Shown here: in pieces, positions 1 to 12,081 of the stretch
How positions within the stretch are numbered: the stretch's first letter is position 1
How the letters are laid out: every line of letters starts with the position of its first letter
Origin: Terfezia claveryi
Taxonomy: Eukaryota; Ascomycota; Pezizomycetes; Pezizales; Pezizaceae
Direction: 5' to 3'
DNA length: 64,000 nt
NCBI GenBank assembly: GCA_015179025.1
Contig: WHUX01000097.1
Coordinates: 62,001-126,000, forward strand
Notes under the pieces: generated by a model
Database searches by the model: none
Seen by the model: only the letters and a program-made list of their open reading frames with translations
Told to the model about the DNA's origin: nothing
Made by a program: the position numbers and the translations under genes

Positions 1-87
1 TCAATTAGGGGTGCCTTCGTCCTATTTCGGATCGTTGCTGTCGTTCCTGATACTCAAAAATCGCCGCACAATTAACCAACAATTCGT

Positions 88-669
88 CTAGATACAATGA
101 ATCAATATACAAGGAAATAGGAAGATGTAACGTAGGTATCGTTGAGAACTCAATGCAGAAAGTAAAAGTGATTGACTTCCAGGGGGGCACAGATTTGAGG
201 CACGAAAAATCAACGTACTATGGTTTCTCCGTGTTGGTGGTACCGAAGCTCCGGTTGACTTTGACGCCTTGGTCTCACCAACCTCACCCTTAGCCCCGGG
301 AAATTTCCTAGTCTCTTGGACTTGGTTTATCTTGAGTACTTTCCAGATGATCTTTGGTTTTTTATATCCCGGACATGGAAGGCCCTTTTTGGCGCACTTT
401 TGGCATGTCGGAAATCCCCTATCACAAGAAATGCGTCGCTTCTTGCATTGAAAGCAATCTGTCGTAGGGGGTGATTCTGCAGCAGTGTTACTACCGTCAG
501 ATCTCCCACTTGTACCCCCTGGTGCTACATTAGACCCCGAGAAGGAATTTGTGTGTGAACCAAATGACGAGCTCGGTAATGATAGTGAGCAACTCCCTGA
601 TGATGGTATCGTCCTTGTCGAAAGATCAGCTGTAGTGAAGGAAGCTAGGTTTGGACGCCTGTCGGCCAT
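88..669 (-). CDS. Zn2Cys6 fungal transcription factor, N-terminal part (partial)
   Basis: The ATG at 669 opens a 193-residue frame. Residues 72-99 form a binuclear zinc cluster: Cys72-x2-Cys75-x6-Cys82-x6-Cys89-x2-Cys92-x6-Cys99, followed by a basic stretch (PGYKKPK). This is the GAL4-type DNA-binding domain, so a nuclear sequence-specific regulator is expected. The first 70 residues are Ser/Thr/Gly-rich and probably disordered. The frame stops at 88. A second minus-strand frame (190-5) also looks coding (it contains LDELLVNCAAIFEYQERQQR), so an intron near 190-230 or decay is possible. The usual middle-homology domain is not visible and would lie left of the window. The zinc cluster is certain; the gene's 3' structure and integrity are not. 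Confidence 0.75.
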   Translation of the reverse strand: MADRRPNLASFTTADLSTRTIPSSGSCSLSLPSSSFGSHTNSFSGSNVAPGGTSGRSDGSNTAAESPPTTDCFQCKKRRISCDRGFPTCQKCAKKGLPCPGYKKPKIIWKVLKINQVQETRKFPGAKGEVGETKASKSTGASVPPTRRNHSTLIFRASNLCPPGSQSLLLSALSSQRYLRYIFLFPCILIHCI

Positions 670-2425
670 TGGATCAGCCGATCCTCCCTATTTACTCAAT
701 CTCTTCTGCTTTTATGTAATCCTTCTTCTAGGGCTGCAGGACACAACACTCTGGGACGATTGACGGCGAGGTATTTTCCCTCAGAGTATTTTTAGGTGCT
801 TCTGTACCAGCAACAAGCAGGGCAAGCAAGGAGAGCCTAGACAAAATACGGCACTGGGGCTTGCGGTTCTCTGCTTTTTTTCCTCTCTGGTAACTGGGAG
901 AAGTATCAAACTGTTGCCCGTGAGGGATTGCGATTCTAGGCCTTGAAGTTCTTATCGCCAAACTAGGAAAATGCGAGGAGAAAAACGCTGATGGGTGGGC
1001 TGGTCAGAACTCGGGGGGTTTAAGTGGTTGTCTTTTTCTAATGTAATGGAGCTTGCACGGGGGAAGGGGGGGGGGGGGGACGGTCAACCTGGATTGGTGG
1101 AGGGGCCAGGGACATCTGTATTCTGGGTGTGCCTGCAGGGGCACGGATTCCATGATTACCAGTACCGGGGTTTACAGTGGATGGCGATTATGGAGTCTGG
1201 TTGGTGGGATGCGAACTAGGATGCATTGGTAATAGTATTCTCAAAACGATGAGATGAAGGGATTCTGTTCTCGAAGAGGTGTATTGATGGCGAATTCCAT
1301 GATCCTAGGCCCCGACACACCGGTCCATGATCCAGGAGATCCAACAATTGGTGAACTTGACTTGATATTCACAATTGTAGACCACCATACTCCGCCAGGA
1401 CTCCCATGCGGCGAGTAACTCAAGCATTTCCCTTCGCAGCAAGCTCTCCCCTTCTGCCTAGGTATTGTGTTTTCAGGTCGGCAATTGAGTGCAAATCCTG
1501 GATGTCTGATATGCCGTGCGGTGCAGTAGTTGTTGTCACACACCTTTGCAGCGCGTGATATTATGTTGGGAGACCAGTGAGCTGTGTAACATCTGCTCCC
1601 TCTGGTTTTGTTAAATGTAAAATAACTCGCTCCTCTTCCCTTCAAAGGTATTGGTATTCTCATTCAAGGTATCACAAACTCGACAGCATTTTTTACATGA
1701 ATTGATACTTGAAGGCACAGATACCACTGGGGTTCATAAGGCGTCTTGGTGAGCTATTAAAGCAATACCTGTTAAACTTCCGATCTGATACATCTAGATC
1801 AGCCGCATGCATATGTTTCAGCACAGCCCTTCACCAACATCAATGCCCAAAAGCGTGTCTTTGGAATCAGGATTCACTGACGAAAGAAGCCCAATATAGG
1901 TAAGCCCTAGGTGATGCGGAAGCATGATACCCATCGCTCAAGGCCTCTAAATCATTGACAACCTTCAGCCATTGCCATGAGGGTTAATACCTTTAGTGGT
2001 TTCTATTTGAAATCCGGAAAGCACCAAGATCACCATAGCGTGACGTTCCGTGCGTAGGTACATAACCGGTTTGCAATTGGCCGTACCGTACACACGACGG
2101 CTCATCGTATTGTGCTGAAATCTAGGTACATAAGTTAGCCAACAGTATGCAAGCGCGTGGATCATGAGACAAAAATTTTGACATTGTGCAAGTAGGGATA
2201 TTGTCCAACATACTTATTCGTGAGTGAGTCGGGGGCGAAGTGCTGGTGAATGATGGTGAATAATCCGAGATATTTCTACAATCAACCACCAGTCTAAGTT
2301 GTTAGTCCAAAAGCCAGTTTTATGCCCAAACTGGCCCATTTGCGAAAATTGTTAAGAATAAAGTATGTATCCCGACGTAGATATCCCCGGCACCGACTAT
2401 AGTGGAAGATCAAAATCTAGAAGTG
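670..2425. other. Spacer without a confident gene
   Basis: The stretch holds a 15-nt G run at 1065-1079 and otherwise mixed sequence. A 140-residue minus-strand ATG frame (1663-1241) contains several Cys but has no recognisable domain or splice support, so I do not call it a gene. No RNA gene seen. Confidence 0.5.
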
Positions 2426-2941
2426 TACAGTTTTTGGCCTAGCTATGATCCATGGCGGTGCTATGATCCATATCAACACCCCTGCCATGACACATATCCC
2501 GAGATACTACGCTGGCCAGACTTCCTCTACAGACCGGATAAATTGTTTCCTGACACTCTTGAATATGCTCTACAATATGCGCGTACTAGCTAGTTGAGTA
2601 ACTCATGTGAAGCCATCATATGCACCAATCCACCTCGAAAAGGCTGTAATTGCCCCCCCCTTCTCAGTATGACCCGTCCACCGCAGATATCATGAACTAA
2701 CAACCCTACATAGTGCCAGCACCTTAACTTAGTATATATATTTATGTTAGAATACAATATATAGGCATAGAGCTATATAGGACGTTACTATTGTTCGGTA
2801 CCGATCATGCATAATTCAGCCATTTTGAGCTTTTGGACTATAACAGCCAGTTGTTCAGTATTTTGATCCTCCTCGGCCTTTTATATCTTCTACAGCCTCT
2901 TTACCTATCTACCTTATACAGCTCCTATATCCTCTATACCG
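2426..2941 (+). repeat. Left inverted arm of the foldback element
   Basis: Pairs with 3735-4247 on the opposite strand. Similarity fades just after the motif CCTATATCCTCTATACC, which marks the inner edge of the arm. Confidence 0.85.
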
Positions 2942-3734
2942 TGTGCATCTTATTATCCTGTAGATCCAATAACTTGGGTCTATTCACTATTGATCAGACA
3001 ACTGAGCAACCTGGCTACAGGAATAGTATGTATCGCTCAATAAGCCAACGGCAGATATGAGGTCAATAAAGGTTACTTCACCTAAAACGGTCCGTAGATA
3101 TTGAAATCACTAGAGATGAGATAGAGTATGCAAATGATAGATTGAGCTCTATATCCTGTAGCAGAAATAAGATATTGTGGCAGTTTAGTATGACCTAAGC
3201 TCAGTATACAGCTATATATAAGAAATGAGCCAGACCATAGGGGCATGTACTGGACAGCCCCGAATTAGTCTCGTGCCCCTGAAGGCCTTCCAGGAGCCGT
3301 ATACACATGAAAATCCATATATATAGCCGGTGCACCATTTGGCTAGGCCAGCTAGGTAGTCACGAGCCGTGATTAGGATCTCGTACAAACTGCTATATAA
3401 GGCAGATGAGGTTATTGTAATACTATATATAGAGACCTTCGGATTGCAATAAAATAGAAAGAGGCCTCTAGATAGCAATAAAAGCCACAAAGTGCAATAG
3501 ATGGAGGCTTCTAGAGTGGATCCGGAGGTATAGGCTGTAGACTTCCAATACCCTACCTCAGCATCAAACAACCCCCCCCCCTTCAGTATATACTAGAGCT
3601 GAGGATATAAATAGGTATTGACAATGTTAAAAAATCTTTAAGAAACCTTATGCACATATATATATGTACATGAGGAAAAATATAGGGCAAAAATATCATT
3701 GAGCAGGCCTGGTGTATAGAATATAGTGTGCAGG

Positions 3735-4247
3735 CATAGAGGATATAGGAATCATGTAAGGTAGATAGGTAAAGAGGCTGCAGAAGATAGAAAAGGCCGA
3801 GGAAGATCAAAATACTGAACAACTGGCTGTTATGTCCAAAAGCTCAAAATGGCTGAATTATGCATGATCGGTACCGAACAATAGTAACGTCCTATATAGC
3901 TCTATGCCTATATATTGTATCCTAACATAAATATATATGCTAAGTTAAGGTGCTGGCACTATGTAGGGTTGTTAGTTCATGATATCTGCAGTGGACGGGT
4001 CATACTGAGAAGGGGGGGGGCAATTACAGCCTTTTCGAGGTGGATTGGTGCATATGATGGCTTCACATGAGTTACTCAACTAGCTAGTATGCGCATATTG
4101 TAGAGCATATTCAAGAGTGTCAGGAAACAATTTATCCGGTCTGTAGAGGAAGTCTGGCCAGCGTAGTATCTCGGGATATGTGTCATGGCAGGGGTGTTGA
4201 CATGGATCATAGCACCGCCATGGATCATAGCTAGGCCAAAAACTGTA
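3735..4247 (-). repeat. Right inverted arm of the foldback element
   Basis: Reverse complement of 2426-2941 with only scattered substitutions and small indels, so the two arms are either young or kept alike by conversion. Confidence 0.85.
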
Positions 4248-4261
4248 ATCTTTGTGTACAG

Positions 4262-5189
4262 CTCGAGCTCATATTATCCCTCTATAAATTGTTGAACCGG
4301 TGTCAAATGCAAAAAGTGCCAAGCCCCGTACAACTTTTTGGTCTCCATCATAGTCATGAATTTAGTTTGTATGATATCCCTCGTGACCAATTTAGGTCGC
4401 TCTGGCTGCTGGGGAGGGGCTAGTGCAAGCCAGACTAGGCAACACCACAGTAAAACATACCCCCCTCTCTTTCCTTAATTATACTGGCAAGCTACTCACC
4501 TGAGGGCCAAGGGTAGTGATAGTTCCCATTGCGGGAATTCGGGTAATCGGCACATGCACAAAAACACTAACTAGTTTTTCAATTTGACCCTCTATGCTCT
4601 TTCACATCTAGGGGTAACTGATTGTGATAAATTGGTGACCTGATAAATATATGTTGGCACCTAGACTCGGTAGTAGGGAGTCAGAGGAAGGATTGAGATA
4701 CAGACAACTTGGGTTTAAATTTAAGGCCACCGGAACTGACAATTCTGAAACTGATTGGCGTGATAGTGAGAGAATACTGAAGTGGGTGGAATCCTACAAA
4801 CACGGTTTAATCATGATACGCAAGCTTTCACTAATACATAACCTGAACGCCATAGTACCGGTAAGAACGACACAGAACTTTTTTGGTATTTTCGACCACC
4901 CACACATACACAAGCAGGTATTGCCAACGGCGATACAACTCCACAGCGCAACACAACACAACACACCGTCCTCGCAAGGTACACTCAATGTGCTCACACT
5001 CGCACCTCCGTTAGAGTATGTACATGTAACATATACAGGGCAACCTCCCCAGCCAAGTAGCTCAAAGCGTTTAGCAACCAACACCCTTATCTTCAGCACC
5101 AAATCACACCACCACCACTACCACCACAACCACCGAATCCACCATCATCATCATTATCATCATTATCATCATCCTACAGGCTTTTCAGT
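4262..5189. other. Spacer with (CAC/CAT)n tract
   Basis: AC-rich DNA ending in imperfect CAC/CAT/TAT triplets at about 5104-5172. The plus-strand frame at 4651-5193 ends in a poly-His/Tyr run that simply translates this microsatellite, so I treat it as non-coding. Confidence 0.5.
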
Positions 5190-5288
5190 ATGAGCAACGA
5201 AAAGGCTCTCAAATGGTATGATAAAAAAAAAGCCCTAGAGGCACATCAGGTGCGCGATTATAGAGAGCTAAAGAAGCAAACTAGCTAA
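5190..5288 (+). CDS. Candidate 32-residue small ORF
   Basis: An ATG at 5190 opens a 32-codon frame ending in TAA at 5286-5288. The peptide is highly charged and rich in Lys (MSNEKALKWYDKKKALE at its start), with predicted helix and no signal peptide. It follows a long CA/CT-rich leader-like stretch, typical upstream of fungal ORFs. I know no family it belongs to. It could be a real micro-protein, the first exon of a longer gene, or chance. Confidence 0.25.
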   Translation: MSNEKALKWYDKKKALEAHQVRDYRELKKQTS

Positions 5289-6047
5289 GTACATACATTG
5301 AATGTAGATGATGACATAGCAGACGGCATTAAAGCGAGTTGATATGCAGCCATAAAGATAGCCAACCCCGCGCCTACCTACGCACGCAATACATGGAAAG
5401 GTGAACATGCAACGAACAATAACGTAAACCACCCGGAAATATGCGAGCAAAAAAAAAAAACAGCCATGATACTAAAACCACCACGTGAGGGATTGCATGT
5501 GAAGCCATAGGCGCGTCCCATATTAGCAAAGAGAAAAGAAATAAGCAACATTACAGGGGAAAAGTCCAGAAATCCATGATTTTTTTCCAACAAAGGAGAA
5601 TAAACAAAAACAACAAGCAATACTTTTGTTATCCTCAAAGAAACTTTTGCCTGAAAACTTTTTGTCTGTAAAGGAAATCGCAGATTAGGTCTTCAGGGTA
5701 ACAACTCAATCGTGTTGTGTTTGACATCCCGTTGCAGTCGTCAATCTCGTCTCTGAATTCAACAATAAAAGCGGAAATTTAGCAAGGGATATCAGGGTAA
5801 ACGTGGTAAATGTGATGATTTAAAATCAATCAAATGTAGGGCATGTCCTCAAAGGAAATCTAGTATCAAAATCTGATCCAAGAAAACCTAAATTTGCCGT
5901 GATCCGTAAGGACGCACTGAAAACTCCACAAAATATTTGCCACCCACCGCCGCTAATTATCAATCAAGATTCAACCCTCCTCCTGTCGTGGCCCTGCGCA
6001 AAGGAGAAACCCTTCAGGCTTGTTTGGAGAGCGAAATCCATTCGAGA
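5289..6047. other. Spacer
   Basis: AT-rich sequence with one copy of the dispersed decamer TTCAGGGTAA (5692-5701). It contains the 3' flank of the minus-strand zinc-finger gene. No gene seen. Confidence 0.5.
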
Positions 6048-8807
6048 TTAGGCGCGGACAATCAACCTGACTGGCTTGTACCTGGCACCCGTTACTCCAC
6101 AGACTCCGCACTTGGCTCCTTGGTTCACTTCTTTGGTGACAGTTCGGTACTTCGATACATGCTCTGCAGTTTGGGACTCCAACTCCGGAGAAGATCCAAT
6201 CTTCATCTCACTCAAACCACCATCACCCTCGAGTTCAGAAATTTCAGGTGATGGGACACACTGGTAACAAAATCCGTTGATGCACTCGGTACACGCGAAC
6301 GCCATGGAAATTTCAACGTGTACCTGGCATAGCGAGCATTGGATCTTTGGTGAATACTGTACATTCTCCGCACGAGGGGAGGATGGCTTGGAATACGCAG
6401 GTGTCGATGCATGGGAGGTTGCGTTGGAAGAATTGAGGGACGCCAGAGACGTGCCATTGAGGATGGGGGAGATGGTTGTGGAGGTATAGCCCGAGTAATG
6501 CTGATAATGGCTTCCATATGGGTGTTGCTGATGATACATATTGGTCGGTGGTATATACTGGTGTTGAGTATAGACATAGTTCTGCATGTAGTTTTGCGGA
6601 TGAGTATGGTGCTGGTTCTGAACATGTCTCTGTTCCCGGTATATCTGGTTGAGGTCTGCTTCTGCTGTGGCTACATCGATCATCATCTTCAACGGGGCTG
6701 GAAGTTCAGGTCCATATGGATTTATATTCTGTCGAGGGACACGTAACTCTCCAGTTACGTGGGGAAGGACGGATTGAGAGAGTAATGGGGATTTCTTCTG
6801 CTCATACTTTATCAGAACAATTTCAACAGTATCTCTATGGGAGACTTACTTTATTCTCCTCGGCCGCCGCTCCTGCAGCCTCAAGCAAATCATCCCACCT
6901 CGACCCACCGATGGGCATGCTCACTCTTACGCCGCCAGCTGACATAGGACCCACTGGCATGCACTGCCTATCAGGTTCAAAAGGGATGGTAGTATTCAGT
7001 GAAAGACCTCGATTGGTTCGTACTCCAACAGCCACTGCAGCCGGTTCATTACGGTCACCGACAGAAAATGAAAAGGCCCTTCGCAACTGTGGTACTCCAA
7101 GGTGTGCGTCTGATACGTGTTGTGGTTCTTTGCCCATAGAGCCCAAGATCAAGCCAACTTCCTCTGAACCCAATTCATCGCCTCTGTGCGCCTGCCTGTT
7201 CCAATTTCGGAAGTCACCAGTCCCATGATGGACTATGTAGTGCTGTCGTGGTGTCGGTTCGGTATCAACATCCATCATGTCAACCCCAGCAGCAAGTGAA
7301 GATACCAGCGCGGTGCCACTGGTTTTCTTATCGACAGTCCGCCTTCTGGCTGGCAATTTGCGAGGAGATGATTTCGTCTTGCTTCCTGACGAGCTCGATG
7401 ACTTCTTTCGTGACGAGGTACACTTGGTTTTTGGAACTGAGGTAGCCTTATATGATTGTGCTGGAAAAGATGGTGTTGAAGAAGCTAACAAGGGTGGTGA
7501 GGAAGGAGAATGTGTATGATCAGATTCGGTATCCTAGTCACAACTTAGTCAGAATGAATGTTCAATCACTCGGCAGCCATCGCAAGGTCAGGGAACTAGT
7601 GGGCATATGCATGAAGCAATACTTCTACCCGAATGACCTAATTCATGAGAGTGTGATAATCAAGTATCAATTATCATGTATATACTGCACAGTAGGAATC
7701 TTAATCATGGAGCGTAATGAGCAAATGCATGTCATCCCACCAATGACGTCTAGATCTACACGCCCAAGGGACCTGCATGTCTTTATTGCTTTTTGTTCGT
7801 TCGCATCACATGATTGGACATTACACATGCAGTAATGCTTACCCAGCTTCAAGTAATATACGCGAGATGGACCGGGGAAAAGCAGTATAAGGACCAGACT
7901 TTGGAAAAGGAAAGAGCTTACAGTCTCAGATGGCACACTTTGTTGAGGAATGTTTGCCACCAGTTCCTTGGGCTCGGCCATGGTTGGAGTGGTAACTTTG
8001 CTATGTGATTTGGGAGAACAGCTATGGGAAGACATGCCTTCCACGAGATCCTGATCGTCTGAAGAGGGTTTGGATTTTGGGGCTGGTGGGGGAACAGTTA
8101 TAAGTAAGCTCTCAGTACCACAGGCCCAGCAAACTTCTGAGGCGGCTTGCACTCACCTTTTGCTCTTGATCTTTGACCAGAACCAGCTGTGGTTCTCCTG
8201 GGCGTACCTCCATTCATACTTGATTGTGTTCCTCCTGTACCACCTAGGCCTTCATAAACAGCAGTCCCCCTTGGGACTGGAGACGTTTGGATCATCTTGA
8301 GAAAACTTTCTGCACTGGCAGGCAGCTTGGGTATCCAGTGTTCGGGGTGTGCCCGCCTGATGTGCTCGCAGATACTTCTGTAGGCGAAGGTCTATGCCAG
8401 TGATTCAACTGTTAGTAGGAGTCTAATTGGGGCCCAAGACGGTAAGACACCACAGAACTGGAGCAATTCTTCGTCTCATGGCCATCAAAACTGTCACGCG
8501 TAGGTGGAGAAGAACTTACCCCAGAGCACTTTTTTCGGCAGGCTGACCCATCTGGATTAGGTAACGGACACACGACGTCTGGCCTCAACTGCTTGGGGGC
8601 AGCCATTGATGCCGGCATTGGAATGGTCGCGGGAGGTAGGTCAGATGTTGATGAGATTGCGCCCACAGCTTGTCCTATGGTGGTAGACATGGCAACGGTG
8701 TTCAGCAGTGGTGAGATGAACGCTGATGTAATACCTTGCTCGGGAAGCTGGCTGTTATGTGTTGAAAGCAGATCGGTCACCCGACCCATGCCCACCACAG
8801 GCATCAT
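6048..8807 (-). CDS. Zinc-finger protein of unknown role (five exons)
   Basis: Spliced model on the minus strand: exons 8807-8520, 8391-8157, 8082-7922, 7533-6850 and 6728-6048. Phases agree at every junction (0, 1, 0, 0). The intron 7921-7534 is long (388 nt) for this window and is the least certain join. The N-terminal module has paired Cys (CPLPNPDGSACRKKC) followed after the first intron by EHIRRAHPEHW, which together resemble a C2H2-like finger. The middle is Ser/Lys/Pro-rich with basic runs (KKSSSSSGSKTK, PARRRT), likely disordered and nuclear. The penultimate segment includes PLKMMIDVATAEADLNQIY and then a Tyr/His/Gln-rich stretch. The C-terminus carries four CxxC pairs (CSLC, CTEC, CYQC preceded by FC, CGVC), a treble-clef or ribbon type zinc module. 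I infer a nuclear, possibly DNA- or protein-binding factor; I know no name for it. Confidence 0.7.
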
Positions 8808-9940
8808 TGAGGTCGACAGTTTGGCGGTTACCGCGGCTGGCTCGTATGGTGCAGTGACAATGTGCTATAGATATGGAGTATCGTCGGCAAAGGACAGTTC
8901 GAGTTGCGTTTCGTGTGTGGAATTTTGAACAAAGAGCTGTGTGTGGCTTGCGAGGTGTTCGGGGGGTGGGGGGGGGAGATGTGGGTACAAGATGAGGAGT
9001 ACGGCACTTTTTCTTTGCGAATCTTGTGGAAGAAGAAAGGTTTTGTTCAGAGCTGGAGGGGGGACTGCTAGGGGGCCTGGGCGGAATTTTTTCACAACAT
9101 TTTGTGGAGGTCGGGTTGGGACTAGCGGCAGAGCTCAGGAGGGTGGAGAGCAGCGCAGCGACCAAGCTATCTAGGTAGCTTTCCATCTGCCTGCGTTCTA
9201 CAGTACTCAGCTGCACCACACTCGACTCTCAGCACTTAGCCGGCTCGATGCTGGTACCTTCTGCCTTGCTCTCCTGTGTCCCCTAGCAATTACCAGGTCT
9301 GGAGCTGTATGGTAAACAAATATTCATAACTGGATGGATGTATCGCGTGGTTCAGTGGCCCTTGAGCCGGGGTACCTAGCGAACAACGTTATGCTTTTCG
9401 TTCTCCGCTTTTTCGTTCTTTGCAGAGCGGAGTCGTGAGAAACATAGTCTGCCGGCAAAAATTTAGTTTTAGCCAGACGAAGTTTCAACTTGGTCAATTT
9501 GAACTCTAAGCTTGGCCCGTTTCTCAATTTGAGGAGGATAATTATGTAGGTAGGTATTATTGTTTTACTCGCCAAATTCTGACAGCCCACAATTTGTTTC
9601 CAGCAAAAAGCAGCATGCATTGTTGTTGTCGTGCGATTTTGCAGGCTAACTAAACACCGGCGAAGAATTATTGAAGAGCTACTTAGAAAAGTTAGAGCCT
9701 CTTGAACCCATTTTACGGTACCGGTATCGCAGTGTGACGTCTACCTAAGCTACAAGCACCGACCAACAACAACTTTTCGAAGTGTAGAATCTATGATTTT
9801 AACGTTTTCACGTCGGAACTCTGCTATCAATGGCCTTATTAGAGTTTCCTGGTAGAGAATCCTCGACCCTACTGCCAGTTGGTTAGATAGGATGGAGGAC
9901 AAGAAGCTAGCCGTCAAGAACAAACAAATTACAACTCAAT

Positions 9941-9960
9941 AATAATAATAATAATAATAA
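9941..9960 (+). repeat. (AAT)n microsatellite
   Basis: About seven uninterrupted AAT units. Confidence 0.95.
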
Positions 9961-9967
9961 GTTACTT

Positions 9968-9980
9968 GTCTGGTTGGCAC
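9968..9980 (-). mobile_element. Micro-insertion motif copy, flanks unclear
   Basis: GTCTGGTTGGCAC matches the family core. The flanks share AATAAG-TT-CTT-like sequence, but the AAT microsatellite on the left makes a target duplication hard to define. Confidence 0.45.
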
Positions 9981-11689
9981 CTCAATAAGCTTGCTTTGTT
10001 TAGCCTTGAGCCCTTGGCGCGGGTTGTGTATCCCGCATAAACTAGCTCCAGAGGCTGACCAATCTACTCTCACTAAATACAAGCTCCAGCAAACGACCCC
10101 AACCATCGAATCAATGTGGGCTAGTCTAACTTGTACCTATTCCGGTTACTCTCATGGTATGAAGTTGTTGCAGCTGCAGGATGGCCTAGTTAAGGGAAAA
10201 AAGAAAGGAAAAAAGCTCCCTGAAACTCACTGATGGAATTCAAAGTGCAGAGGTACCAACATTTTGCATCTTGCTGCTTTTAAACCTGTTAAGTTTGGGG
10301 CAGGGGTAGCTCCACGGTCGGCTGCTCTCGATCAAGAGTCCGAAACTAAACCAGATGTGGAGAGAGCTCACACTAACTCGGCAGAGTTTCAAGTACAGCA
10401 AAGTTTGTTGCAATCGGATCATGCCCTGATACGACCAATTGAGTTTTGCTCAAGCTTGAGCGCAATACTCTACAGCACATTGATAAATCCCTTTCAAGAT
10501 ATTCCACAGAGGTGAATGTGCAATCTGCAAATCTAAGATCAACCCTGGTTGGTAGAATTTTCATAGGTGGACCTAAATCACCAAGGCCAGAACAACTGCC
10601 GAGCTCCCAATGGATATATAACCCGAGTGCCTCCACCGCAAGTACCAAAGCTGGAGCTATATTAAGAAACCTTTATTCATGCAGTAATCAGAACTGTTGT
10701 ATGGACAATTCTTTTCTCACAAAGCCTAGAGCAGTGTCCGAAGTGTATGCTTCAGTGCATGCGTCTTGTGAGAACCCTGAGATATGATGTAAAGCATGTC
10801 AAAACCTGCATTCGCATTGGCCACCTATATCATTCCTACCTGTCCCAGTTTACGCTCGAAAACACGTGATCTGCAGGGTGGAATCCTCAGCGCAGGGCGA
10901 GCTGAGCTTTGGCATGTGTAGTACAAGCGGCTCGAAGAGCGGAGCGACGGAGCTCTTCTAGAAGCATGTAAGGATTGTGAAAGAGTTTGCAGAAGGTAGG
11001 ACAACTTGAGTATGGTGAGGTCTAAAAGTTCCTCAATAATTCGCTCGGCGCGGCACTGGCATTCCATTATTACTAAGACCCTGTTAACAACCTTAGGACT
11101 GAGCTGGTATTTTGATGCTCCTTCAGAATCTACGAAACATCGGTCCCGTGTCGAAAACAAGACATCTTTCACAGGGAGCTACATCGTATATGCAGCATTA
11201 TCACCAACAGGTCGTTTACGTACCAAACCCAACCAGCAAAAGCTATTTTCTCAACTTTTTGTGTTTTCTGAATTCCCGTTTAACCTGCGCTAGCCGGGGC
11301 AAAAAGAGGTAGTAAGCATCGCAGCTTTCCCGAGATTGAATGCACAGGGTTTATCCCTCACCGTCTCTGGAGAGGACATCCCTAAGCAGTCATTCCGATT
11401 TGTGGTCTTATGGCACGGCTAATGGGCCACTAGTTAGCCCCACGCGCAATGCAACAGAAGTTTCGAAATAACGACAGCTCAACAAGGTTGAAATTATGTG
11501 CATACTGAGTACATATGTATGTATGTACTCTCGAAAGAGCTCTTGGGTGTCTGGGGAACACATCAAGTGGATTGCGTTGTTAGATCCTCTCTCGGCATTG
11601 CCTACCTATGTGCCAACCACACTAGTTTCCTGTTCAATTACTGCCTACCTACTTAGGTAAGTAAGCAAAGCATCTGAGGGACCATAAGG

Positions 11690-11703
11690 TAGTCTGGTTG
11701 CAC
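11690..11703 (-). mobile_element. Micro-insertion motif copy without clear target duplication
   Basis: TAGTCTGGTTGCAC matches the family consensus with one G deleted. No flanking direct repeat seen. Confidence 0.4.
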
Positions 11704-11833
11704 GAGATCGGGATCCTTCCGATCGGTCATATTTTCCTATCATACTTAAGTATGGGGGACGCAAATTATCAACTCAACCACTACATAAAACCATATAACT
11801 CACTAGCCTAAGTTGCAAGAACCTTCGGAAAAG

Positions 11834-11864
11834 ATAATTACTAGTCTGGTTGGCATATAATTAC
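11834..11864 (-). mobile_element. 15-nt micro-insertion in 8-bp direct repeats
   Basis: The insert TAGTCTGGTTGGCAT (11842-11856) lies exactly between two perfect copies of ATAATTAC (11834-11841 and 11857-11864). The constant TAG end abuts the left repeat. Confidence 0.75.
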
Positions 11865-12050
11865 ACTAGAGGATAATTCGCGAATTAGATACTTGATAAC
11901 CAACTTGATACTTAATACTTTGAGGAGTCACCTGCTCTCGGGTGCTGGTTATCCGCGAAAACCACATCGATTCTGTCACGTGAAGATACGGAAACCCAGC
12001 TCCTCATTTACTATAGTTGGAAGATATAAGAATGTACGTACGTACAGTTA

Positions 12051-12081
12051 TGTTGTTCCCCTAGTCTGGTTGTTGTTCTCC
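12051..12081 (-). mobile_element. 9-nt micro-insertion in 11-bp imperfect direct repeats
   Basis: TAGTCTGGT (12062-12070) lies between TGTTGTTCCCC (12051-12061) and TGTTGTTCTCC (12071-12081), which match at 10 of 11 bases. This is the shortest family member. Confidence 0.6.

Larger units (their letters stand above)
2426..4247. mobile_element. Foldback-type element with about 515-bp terminal inverted repeats
   Basis: The sequence from 2426 to about 2941 recurs as its reverse complement from 4247 back to about 3735, with only scattered differences along the whole length, including a matching C run (2651-2660) and G run (4010-4019). The inner 790 bp or so are unique and AT-rich. Both arms start TACAGTTTTTGGCCTAGC. 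Related sequence (AATCT, 2-4 nt, GTGTACAG) occurs at both outer edges (2414-2430 and 4247-4261), which may be a target duplication. No transposase is visible; the best internal frame (3571-3212, minus) resembles nothing I know. It fits a non-autonomous foldback element; a recent inverted duplication is the alternative. Confidence 0.8.

Noticed and set aside
1241..1663. 140-residue Cys-containing frame
   Set aside because: No domain, no splice support and unremarkable composition.
4651..5193. 180-residue frame with a poly-His tail
   Set aside because: The His/Tyr tail is the translation of a CAC/CAT microsatellite, and the rest shows no domain.
10446..11172. Frames faintly like regulator C-termini
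   Set aside because: Frames on opposite strands do not join into a coherent gene and lack a DNA-binding domain.
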